A stretch of 14,235 nucleotides of DNA. It comes from DATGKR01 sp035294565. Its GTDB lineage: Bacteria > Actinomycetota > Acidimicrobiia > Acidimicrobiales > Palsa-688. Every line of letters begins with the position of its first letter. Position 1 is the first letter of the stretch. The notes under the pieces were generated by a model, which saw only the letters and a list, made by a program, of their open reading frames with translations, did no database searches and was not told the DNA's origin. This document shows, piece after piece, positions 6,278 through 12,769 of the stretch. Made by a program: the position numbers and the translations under genes. The stretch is taken from NCBI GenBank assembly GCA_035294565.1, contig DATGKR010000022.1, forward strand, positions 1 through 14,235. Reading direction: 5' to 3'.

Positions 6278-7822
6278 TCAGCGGACCACGACCGCCTCCA
6301 CCAGGGAAGGTCCAGGTTCGGACAAAGCACGGCCCAGCTGGTCGACCAGCTCCTCTGCGGTGGTGGCCCGGCTGGCGGGCACCCCCATCCCCCGGGCCAG
6401 GCTCACGAAGTCAATGTCGGGCCCGGACAGGTCCAGCATCCGCCGGGCACGCGGGCCGCCGGCGCCGGCGCCGACCCTTTGCAGCTCCATGTTCAAGATG
6501 GCGTAGCTGTGGTTGGCCAGCACGACCGTCGTCACGTCGAGGCCCTCGCGGGCCATCGTCCAAAGAGCCTGGACCGTGTACATGGCCGAGCCGTCCGCTT
6601 CGAGCGCCAGCACCCGCCGCCCGGGGCTGGCGACCGCCGCGCCTGCGGCCAGGGGCATCCCGATCCCGATCGAACCGCCCGTCAAGGTCATCCAGTCGTG
6701 GGGCGGCGCGCCGGCGGTCGCCGCGGCGACGAAGAGGCCCGACGTGTTGGACTCGTCGGCGACAACAGCTTCCTCCGGCAGCAGCAGCCCGACCGCGTCG
6801 GCCAGCGCCGAGGCGGTGAGAGGCCCCGACGGCGGGTCGGGCCGCTCGCTGGGAGGCAGCCGGGGGGCGACCGTGGGCACGAGGGAGGCGAGCGCCTCCA
6901 CGGCGGCGGCGACGTCCTCGGCCGGCCCGCACAGAGGGTGCACCCGGCAGCCGTCGGGAACGAGGTCGCTCGGCTTGCCGGGGTAGGCGAAGAACGACAC
7001 CGGAGACTTGGCGTCCACCAGCACCAGGTGGGCGAGCCCTTCCAGCTGGGCGGCGGCCATCTCCCCCAGGTAGGCGAGCCGCTCGGGGGCGACCACGCCG
7101 GCGCCGCGCCGGATGCGCGCGGGGAACGTCTCGCAGAGGAGCCTGGCTCCCGTTCCCGCGGCGATCGCCCCCAGCCGGTCGAGGAGCGCCGCCGTGCACG
7201 CCCTGCCGCCGACGAGCAGGCCTGCGGGACGGCCGCTCTCGAGCGCCGCCGCGGCGGACTCCACGGCGCTCTCAGAGGGAGGCGGGGGCGGCCGGAGGGC
7301 GGGCGCCCCGGCGGGCGACGCCCCCTCCGACCAGGAGACGTCGGCGGGGAGGATCAGCGTCGCGACCTGGCCGGGCGGCCCCCAAGCGGCGGCCAGGGCG
7401 TCCGCCGCGTCGGCGGGGAGCTCCGAGGTCTTCAGCGGCCGGCGGATCCACCCCGAGACGCCGGCGGCTATCGAGTCGATGTCCGACTCGAGGGGGGCGT
7501 CGAGCGGCTTGTGGTAGGTGGCGTGGTCGCCGACCACGTTGAGGACCGGGGTGCGGGCGCGGCGGGCGTTGTGGAGGTTGGCGAGCCCGTTGCCGAGGCC
7601 CGGCCCGAGGTGCAGGAGCACCGCTGCCGGCCTGCCCGCCATGCGGGCGTAGCCGTCGGCGGCGCCGGTCGCCACCCCCTCGAAGAGGGCGAGGACGCTG
7701 CGCATCTCCGGGACGTCGTCGAGGGCGGCGACGAAGTGCATCTCGGAGGTGCCCGGGTTCATGAAGCAGGTGTCGACCCCGCCGGCGACGAGGGTGCGGA
7801 GGAGGGCCTGGGCTCCGTTCAT
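6278..7822 (-). CDS. ThDP-dependent enzyme, IlvX / benzoylformate-decarboxylase-like
   Basis: This 514-residue protein has the three-domain layout of the acetolactate synthase/2-oxoacid decarboxylase superfamily. E48 in ALFEG is the ThDP-activating glutamate, with GAADGYAR after it. H71 in LLHLGPGLGNG matches the catalytic His70 of benzoylformate decarboxylase. The cofactor motif is a variant, ADGS at 409-412 instead of GDGS, closing with NHSYAIL (437-443) instead of NN. MNPGTSEMHF at 21-30 resembles mycobacterial IlvX, as does the total length. Thr25 stands where that decarboxylase has Ser26, and Phe277/278 where it has His281, so the substrate probably differs. It follows the FAD oxidase gene by 16 nt, linked by a 7-codon ORF. 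ATG 7822 is chosen by family N-terminus; the longer frame overlaps the oxidase gene. Acetolactate synthase is the likely database label; decarboxylase or carboligase are alternatives. Confidence 0.82.
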   Translation of the reverse strand: MNGAQALLRTLVAGGVDTCFMNPGTSEMHFVAALDDVPEMRSVLALFEGVATGAADGYARMAGRPAAVLLHLGPGLGNGLANLHNARRARTPVLNVVGDHATYHKPLDAPLESDIDSIAAGVSGWIRRPLKTSELPADAADALAAAWGPPGQVATLILPADVSWSEGASPAGAPALRPPPPPSESAVESAAAALESGRPAGLLVGGRACTAALLDRLGAIAAGTGARLLCETFPARIRRGAGVVAPERLAYLGEMAAAQLEGLAHLVLVDAKSPVSFFAYPGKPSDLVPDGCRVHPLCGPAEDVAAAVEALASLVPTVAPRLPPSERPDPPSGPLTASALADAVGLLLPEEAVVADESNTSGLFVAAATAGAPPHDWMTLTGGSIGIGMPLAAGAAVASPGRRVLALEADGSAMYTVQALWTMAREGLDVTTVVLANHSYAILNMELQRVGAGAGGPRARRMLDLSGPDIDFVSLARGMGVPASRATTAEELVDQLGRALSEPGPSLVEAVVVR

Positions 7823-7842
7823 GGCCAAGTCGTTGTTTTCAT
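7819..7842 (-). CDS. 7-codon intercistronic ORF (MKTTTWP) linking the oxidase and ThDP genes
   Basis: Its ATG (7842-7840) overlaps the oxidase stop in ATGA, and its stop (7821-7819) overlaps the ThDP-enzyme ATG in a second ATGA. The gap between the two genes has no Shine-Dalgarno sequence. A ribosome ending the oxidase could restart here and then restart again on the ThDP gene. Whether it is translated is unknown; a fortuitous arrangement is possible. Confidence 0.3.
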   Translation of the reverse strand: MKTTTWP

Positions 7843-9245
7843 TGGTCGAAGATCGCTCCCGGGTTGAGGACGTTGTTGGGGTCGAAGGCGGCCTTGATCC
7901 GCCGCCACAGCGCAACCTTGGCGGGGTCCTCCAGTTCGGCGAGGTACCCCTTTTTCCCGAATCCGATCCCATGCTCGCCGGATATGGCGCCGCCGCGGCG
8001 GAGCCCAGCGGTGAGGATGGCCTTCGTCACCTCCTTGCGGAGGGCCGGGTCGGGCTGGAAGACGGACAGGTGCACGTTGCCGTCGCCTGCGTGGCCGCAG
8101 CCCGACACCCACGAACCGGTGGCCCCCGCCGCCGCCGACACCTCCTCCATGAAGGCGGCGATCTCGGCCCGGGGGACGACGACGTCGAGGATGTCGTGGG
8201 CGCCGGCCGCCTTGGCCACCCAGAAAGCCCGCTCGCGCGCCGAGATCAGGTCGGCGCCGGCGGTGGGCGGCAGGACGTACACGTCGAGGGCGCCGAGGTC
8301 GGACAGCAGGACGGCGGCGGTCTCGGTGTCCTCGGCGAGGCGGTCCTCCCGGGCGGACTCGAGGACCACGACCAGGTAGGCGAGGGTCCGCTCCTTGACG
8401 TGGTCGGGGACGCCGAGCTCGAGGCCGCCATGCTGTGTTATGGCAGCCATGGTGACGGTATCAATGTACTCGACGATCAGCGGGCCGACGCCGCTGGCGA
8501 CGATGCGCGGCACCGCCGAGGTGGCGTCGGGCAGGGTCGCGTAGGCGGCGAGGACCGTGGAGGTGTGGGCGGCGCGGGGGTAGAGCCTGAGGACCGCCTC
8601 GGTGACCAGGGCGAGGGTGCCCTCCGAGCCGACGATCAGCTGGGTCAGGTCGTAGCCGGCGGTGGACTTGACGAACTTGCCCCCCGCCCGGACGAGCTCG
8701 CCGGTGCCGAGGACGGCCTCGACGCCGAGGACCTGGTGGCGGGTGACCCCGTATTTGACAGCTCTCATGCCACCCGCGTTGGTCGCGACGTTGCCGCCGA
8801 GGCTGGCGCTCTGCTCGCCGGGGAAGACCGGGTAGACCAGGCCGTGGCCTGCGGTGGCGGCGTCGAGCTGGTCTAGGGTGACGCCGGGCTGCACGACTGC
8901 GACGTGGTTGTCGGTGTCGATCTCGAGGATCGTGGCCATGCGCTCGAAGGACACGACCACCCCACCGTCCCGGGGGATGCAGGCCCCGGCGAGGCCGGTG
9001 CCCGACCCGCGGGCGGTCAGCGGGGTGGCGCTGCGGTTGGCCAGCTCCACGACGGCCTGCACCTCGGCCGGAGTGGACGGCCACACGACGGCCAGCGGGC
9101 GGCCGGGAGCCAACCCCAGCGCCTCGTCGTGGCCGTAGTCGTCCTTGGGATCGCCGTCGACGGCGGCCGGGCCGACGATGGCGGCGAGCTGGTCGACGAG
9201 GGTGTCAGTCGTAATACCCAGAGTGTATGTAGACGGTGGGGACAC
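7839..9245 (-). CDS. FAD-linked 2-hydroxyacid oxidase/dehydrogenase (GlcD type)
   Basis: This 468-residue flavoprotein has FAD_binding_4 in its N-terminal half and the FAD-oxidase_C domain after it, as in glycolate oxidase GlcD and D-lactate dehydrogenases. FAD-contact regions are clear: TARGSGTGLAGACIP (77-91), LGGNVATNAGG (149-159), KYGVTRHQVLGVEAV (164-178) and LIVGSEGTLALVTE (203-216). The C-terminal catalytic motifs are GCGHAGDGNVH (382-392), ISGEHGIG (421-428) and FDPNNVLNPG (454-463). It would oxidise a 2-hydroxyacid to a 2-oxoacid. No GlcE/GlcF partner or Fe-S domain is present, so the electron acceptor is unknown. GTG 9245 is the only usual start codon before the conserved region; it overlaps the upstream HAD gene by 41 bp. 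Glycolate, D-lactate and D-2-hydroxyglutarate are all possible substrates. Confidence 0.92.
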   Translation of the reverse strand: MSPPSTYTLGITTDTLVDQLAAIVGPAAVDGDPKDDYGHDEALGLAPGRPLAVVWPSTPAEVQAVVELANRSATPLTARGSGTGLAGACIPRDGGVVVSFERMATILEIDTDNHVAVVQPGVTLDQLDAATAGHGLVYPVFPGEQSASLGGNVATNAGGMRAVKYGVTRHQVLGVEAVLGTGELVRAGGKFVKSTAGYDLTQLIVGSEGTLALVTEAVLRLYPRAAHTSTVLAAYATLPDATSAVPRIVASGVGPLIVEYIDTVTMAAITQHGGLELGVPDHVKERTLAYLVVVLESAREDRLAEDTETAAVLLSDLGALDVYVLPPTAGADLISARERAFWVAKAAGAHDILDVVVPRAEIAAFMEEVSAAAGATGSWVSGCGHAGDGNVHLSVFQPDPALRKEVTKAILTAGLRRGGAISGEHGIGFGKKGYLAELEDPAKVALWRRIKAAFDPNNVLNPGAIFDQ

Positions 9246-9684
9246 CTTCTTCGTGGAACATGGCGACGTTGCGTCGGTCGTCCTCGAAGGACAGGACCGG
9301 CTCGAACCCGGCCTGGCGCAGCTCGCGCACCGAGCGGCGCTTGAACTCTCGGGCCGCCCCGTAGTCGCCGCGGTCGCGCATGACGAGCAGGTCCCAGCGC
9401 AGCCCGTAGCGGGCCAGCCAGGCGAGGGTCTGGGGCTGCACCCAGGAGGGCCGGGCGGTGAGCAGGACGACGACCAGCGCGGGGTCCAGCAGCTCGAGGA
9501 GCCGGGCGACCTCCTCGATCAGGGGATCGTCGCCGCAGGAGGCGAAGAAGGCGTCCCAGTCGCGCCAGGGCCCCTCCAGGTAGTGCTGGCGGCTGGCGGC
9601 GTCGGAGAGAACGCCATCCAGGTCGAACACGACCGCCCTCCCGGGGCGGACCGGGCCGTCGCGCCAGCGCCAGTTTCCGTACAT
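9205..9684 (-). CDS. HAD phosphatase, polynucleotide-kinase 3'-phosphatase-like
   Basis: This 159-residue HAD hydrolase has all four motifs: DLDGVLSD at 21-28 (nucleophile D21, general acid D23), LLTARP at 74-79 (T76), K115 in EFKRR, and SFEDDRRN at 132-139. The ending, in which the acidic motif is followed by NVAMFHEEGVPTVYIHSG, resembles the phosphatase domain of T4 polynucleotide kinase (DDR..V..W...G), so a nucleic-acid 3'-phosphate or a small phosphate ester is a plausible substrate. No kinase or ligase domain is attached. ATG 9684 lies 8 nt after the upstream gene's stop, without a Shine-Dalgarno sequence, suggesting coupling. A much longer open frame reaches 10974, but the part before this Met overlaps the MidA-like gene and is Arg/Pro/Gly-rich shadow sequence. 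Confidence 0.75.
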   Translation of the reverse strand: MYGNWRWRDGPVRPGRAVVFDLDGVLSDAASRQHYLEGPWRDWDAFFASCGDDPLIEEVARLLELLDPALVVVLLTARPSWVQPQTLAWLARYGLRWDLLVMRDRGDYGAAREFKRRSVRELRQAGFEPVLSFEDDRRNVAMFHEEGVPTVYIHSGYYD

Positions 9685-9692
9685 GGGGTACG

Positions 9693-10514
9693 TCAGGGTA
9701 CGGCCCACAAGACGACCCGCAGCCCCCCGGGGGCTGGGCACGGCCCCTCCGACGGCGACCTCACCCGGCTCAGCTGCTCCAACGGCAGGTCCGGGCCCCA
9801 CTCGTCGATGACCGCCACCGTGCCCGACTCGACCGAGCCCAGCAGGCGAGCCAGCCACCGGCACGCCTCGGAGGGGGCCGTCTGGGGGCCGGCCCGGCGT
9901 GGAAGGCCGGGGTCGGCGGGCGATGGGACCGAGACCCGGTCGCCGCCGGCGGTGATGCGCTCCTCGTACCACCGGCCGGCGCGCCACTCGAAGCGGTCGG
10001 CGGGGAGCCGGCTGAGGAACTGCACGGCGACTACCGCCGCCGGCACCCCTCCCGGCAGGGCCCCCGGCGCCGGCAAGCCGGCCAGGAAGGTGGTCAGAGG
10101 ACCGACCCCAGTGGCGGGGGGTGCGGGGTCGTCGGGGTCCCTCTCGTCGATCTCCATCCCGGCTGGACCGGCGGGCGGGAACAGGAAGGCGGGATCCTCC
10201 AGCGCCAGGCCCGGCTGGGGACACCCCCCGAAGGGGTGCACCATGACGTAGCGCAGCGCCGGGGCGCAGGCGGGGGCCTGGTGGAGAAACCCGGCGGCCA
10301 GAGGGCCCAGATCCCCCGACACGGCCACCACCACGTAGGGGTCGGGCCTCCCCGAGCCCTCCCACCAGGCGTCGACGGCCCCGGCCAGCCACGCTGCCAG
10401 CTCCGGCGCCGGCTGGGGCAGCGGGGCGGGCTGCAGCTCCGAGAAGCGCAGCGGCCCGTGGCGGCGGGCGCGCCGCTCCCAGCCTGGTGGGGCGTCGGCG
10501 GGCAAGCGGTCCAC
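9693..10514 (-). CDS. MidA-like (DUF185/NDUFAF7-type) protein with degenerate SAM-binding motif
   Basis: This 273-residue product starts from GTG 10514, which has a GGGAAG 8 nt upstream. The order of features matches MidA-type methyltransferases: HGPLRFSEL (19-27), a Rossmann-like segment VVVAVSGDLGPLAAGFL (61-77), ALRYVMVHP (86-94), then VVAVQFLSRLPADRFEW (161-177) where MidA has an ANELLDALP-type motif, RWYEERI (181-187), and a late strand GTVAVIDEWG (231-240) where MidA has VLLIDYG. The acidic and glycine residues that bind S-adenosylmethionine are not conserved. It may be a non-catalytic relative or a very diverged enzyme. An upstream ATG (10622) would add 36 Arg/Gly-rich residues that look non-coding. 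It heads the four-gene operon. Family recognised by pattern, not search, so this is a moderate call. Confidence 0.5.
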   Translation of the reverse strand: MDRLPADAPPGWERRARRHGPLRFSELQPAPLPQPAPELAAWLAGAVDAWWEGSGRPDPYVVVAVSGDLGPLAAGFLHQAPACAPALRYVMVHPFGGCPQPGLALEDPAFLFPPAGPAGMEIDERDPDDPAPPATGVGPLTTFLAGLPAPGALPGGVPAAVVAVQFLSRLPADRFEWRAGRWYEERITAGGDRVSVPSPADPGLPRRAGPQTAPSEACRWLARLLGSVESGTVAVIDEWGPDLPLEQLSRVRSPSEGPCPAPGGLRVVLWAVP

Positions 10515-10645
10515 CCCGACAGCTTCCCACCTGCGGCCGTGGTGCCGGGAGGCTCGCCGCGTGGCGCCACCGCGGCCTGGCCAAGATGCGCCGGCGACCG
10601 GGGCCTTGCCGCGAGGCACCATCGGCGGGCTGGCAAGATGTGCGG
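10515..10645. promoter_or_regulatory. Divergent intergenic region with palindrome and duplicated start-region motif
   Basis: These 131 bp must hold promoters for the operon (-) and the double-propeller gene (+), yet contain no TA dinucleotide and so no standard -10 box. An inverted repeat spans 10557-10575 (arms CCGCG/CGCGG, with the perfect 10-bp palindrome GTGGCGCCAC at 10561-10570). A motif CTGGC(C)AAGATGYGC occurs at 10577-10590 and again at 10630-10644, just before the + gene's ATG. Operator roles are inferred. Confidence 0.35.
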
Positions 10646-12712
10646 ATGCCCCCCGCCGGCGGACCGGGCCTTCCCCGGCCGCGTACCCGTCCCAGCCAGG
10701 CGGACTTCCGCCGGCGCCGCTTCGCCGTCTTCTCGGCGTTCGCCCTGGTGCTGGCGGTGGTCGTATACGCCGCGTCGGGCAGCGGAGGGGGCAAAGGGCA
10801 CGCCGGCACCCGGACAGAGGCGACGCGGAAGGCGCCAGAGCACCTGGTGTTGTCCGACGCATCCTGGCAGCTGCCCGCCCCGACGTCGCGGGCCGTCGCC
10901 CTGGCCGCCGACGGCAGCATCGACCTCTTCGGCGGGCTCATCTCCAACGGCTCCCAGAGCAGCGCCGCGGTCACCCGGATCGACCCGGCGACCGGCTCCG
11001 CCGAGCAGGTGGCGACGCTCCCCGACCCCGTCCACGACGCCGGCGGGGCGGCGATCGGCAGCCGCTACTTCGTCTTCGGAGGAGGCGCTTCGAGCGTCTA
11101 CCCCTACGTGCAGTCCTACAGCCCCGACGTCGCCGCCGGCGCACCGTCGACGTCGGTTCCCGCCCAGCTGCCGGCGCCGCGCGCCGACCTCGGCGCCGCC
11201 GCCGCCCCCGACGGGACCGTCTACGTGGCCGGCGGCTACGACGGGAGCAGCCTCTCGCCGGCGGTGCTGGCCACTCGGGACGGCACCAGCTTCCGCACCG
11301 TCGCCGACCTCCCCGTGCCGGTGCGCTACGCGGCGGTGACGGTCGCCGGCGGCTACCTACTGGTCGTGGGCGGCCAGACCGGCGACGCCGCCGACGGCAC
11401 CTATTACATACAGGCCGTCGACCTGAAGACTGGGAGAGCCTCCATCGCCGGGCAGCTGCCCGCGCCGCTCACCGGGGCGTCGGCGGCCGAGCTCGGGGGC
11501 AGCGTCTACGTTTTCGGCGGGCGCTCGGCGGGCCACGTCGTCGACAGCGTCTACAAGCTCACGCTCACCGCCGGCGGGCGCTGGACCGCCACAGCCGACG
11601 GCGCCCTGCCCATACCGATGGCCTACATGGCCGAGGTGACGCTCGGCCAGACCGCCTACCTCCTCGGGGGGGAAGGGCAGCTCGGCCTGCCCCAGCGGAC
11701 GGTGATGGTGGCCCGCCTCACCAGCGCGCCCGCCGCGGCCGCGTCGGCCGCCGCCCCCTTCCAGGGCGACCTGCTCATAGCCGACCGGGGGAACGACCGC
11801 CTGCTCCTGGTCAATGCCGACAAGCAGCTCCTCTGGTCCTTCCCGTCGGCCGCGCACCCAGCCCCGGCGGAGGGCTTCTACTTCCCCGACGACGCCTTTT
11901 TCATCAGACATGGCACCGCGATCATCACCAACCAGGAGAACCAGGACACGATCGAGGAGATCGCCTACCCCTCCGGTCGGCTGATCGCCAGCTACGGGCA
12001 CCCCAACGTGCCGGGCTCCGCCCCGGGGTACCTCGACCAGCCCGACGACGCCTACATGCTCGACAACGGCATGGTCACCGTGGCCGACGCCAAGAACTGC
12101 CGCATCCTCTTCCTCAACCCGAACTTCACCTACCACTCGGTCATCGGGGACACGGGGCGCTGCCAGCACGACATACCCAACGACGTCGCCTACCCCAACG
12201 GAGACACGCCCCTCGCCGACGGCAACTTCCTCGTGTCGGAGATCATCGGCTCCTGGGTGGACGAGGTGACCATGTCCGGCCAGGTGATCTGGAGCGTCCA
12301 GCTGCCCATCGCCTACCCCTCCGACCCCCAGCAGATCGGCCCCGACGTGTACCTCATCGCCGACTACTCGAACCCCGGGCAGCTGCTCGAGTTCACCCGC
12401 TCGGGGCGGATCGTCTGGCGCTACGACGTCACCTCGGGGGAGGGCATGCTCGACCATCCGAGCCTCGCCGAGAGGCTCCCCAACGGCCTCATCTGCGTCA
12501 ACGACGACTACCGCGACCGGGTGGTGATCATCGACCCGGCGACCTCGCGCATCGTGTGGCAGTACGGCGCCACCGACACCCCCGGCACGGCGCCCGGCCT
12601 GCTCAACACCCCCGACGGGTTCGACCTGCTGCTCCCCAACGGGACCACCCCGACGCACCTGCCGGCCAGCGGTCCGCCCCTGCCGGCAGCGGTCAGCGCT
12701 GCAGGCGGGTAG
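10646..12712 (+). CDS. Membrane-anchored double beta-propeller protein (Kelch plus NHL/PQQ-like)
   Basis: This 688-residue protein has a short basic cytoplasmic tail, one hydrophobic anchor (about 25-44) after RRRR, a linker, and an extracytoplasmic body. Residues 72-358 carry six Kelch-type repeats, seen as Gly-Gly doublets near 96, 145, 196, 242, 291 and 341, about 49 residues apart. An Ala-rich hinge (359-371) leads to a second set of six repeats at about 374-400, 423-451, 475-501, 526-551, 567-595 and 613-641, with patterns such as LLIADRGNDRLLLVN and GRIVWRYD typical of NHL/PQQ or arylsulfotransferase-like propellers. Cysteines 485, 506 and 617 occur only in the second propeller. Catalysis is not evident; carbohydrate or protein binding at the cell surface is likely. 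ATG 10646 places the anchor at the N-terminus; an in-frame GTG two codons upstream is possible. Confidence 0.82.
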   Translation: MPPAGGPGLPRPRTRPSQADFRRRRFAVFSAFALVLAVVVYAASGSGGGKGHAGTRTEATRKAPEHLVLSDASWQLPAPTSRAVALAADGSIDLFGGLISNGSQSSAAVTRIDPATGSAEQVATLPDPVHDAGGAAIGSRYFVFGGGASSVYPYVQSYSPDVAAGAPSTSVPAQLPAPRADLGAAAAPDGTVYVAGGYDGSSLSPAVLATRDGTSFRTVADLPVPVRYAAVTVAGGYLLVVGGQTGDAADGTYYIQAVDLKTGRASIAGQLPAPLTGASAAELGGSVYVFGGRSAGHVVDSVYKLTLTAGGRWTATADGALPIPMAYMAEVTLGQTAYLLGGEGQLGLPQRTVMVARLTSAPAAAASAAAPFQGDLLIADRGNDRLLLVNADKQLLWSFPSAAHPAPAEGFYFPDDAFFIRHGTAIITNQENQDTIEEIAYPSGRLIASYGHPNVPGSAPGYLDQPDDAYMLDNGMVTVADAKNCRILFLNPNFTYHSVIGDTGRCQHDIPNDVAYPNGDTPLADGNFLVSEIIGSWVDEVTMSGQVIWSVQLPIAYPSDPQQIGPDVYLIADYSNPGQLLEFTRSGRIVWRYDVTSGEGMLDHPSLAERLPNGLICVNDDYRDRVVIIDPATSRIVWQYGATDTPGTAPGLLNTPDGFDLLLPNGTTPTHLPASGPPLPAAVSAAGG

Positions 12713-12760
12713 CCCAGTGCGGGGGCGGCAGCCGGCGGGTAGCCCGCTGGTGGCCGGGGG
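12701..12760 (+). repeat. 30-bp direct duplication across the propeller gene's stop codon
   Basis: GCNGGCGGGTAGCCC occurs at 12701-12715, where its TAG is the stop codon (12710-12712), and again at 12731-12745, exactly 30 bp later. The second TAG (12740-12742) is therefore in the same frame, ten codons downstream. Similarity fades after 15 bp in each copy, although both tails are G-rich. Confidence 0.6.
12732..12757. terminator. Candidate terminator hairpin between convergent genes
   Basis: Two mutually exclusive stems are possible: GCGGG/CCCGC (12735-12739/12743-12747, loop TAG) and CCGGC/GCCGG (12732-12736/12753-12757). They sit in the 57-bp gap between convergent stops. There is no T-tract. 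Confidence 0.25.
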
Positions 12761-12769
12761 GCGGCGCCG

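Noticed and set aside
6479..7867. 462-codon open frame antisense to the ThDP enzyme gene
   Set aside because: Composition is Gly/Arg/Val shadow sequence with no domain, while the opposite strand has clear ThDP motifs. Long antisense frames are normal in DNA this GC-rich.
9685..10974. Long N-terminal extension of the HAD phosphatase frame (589 codons in total)
   Set aside because: The added part is Arg/Pro/Gly-rich, overlaps the MidA-like gene in another frame and runs under the divergent propeller gene. The HAD domain starts naturally at Met 9684.
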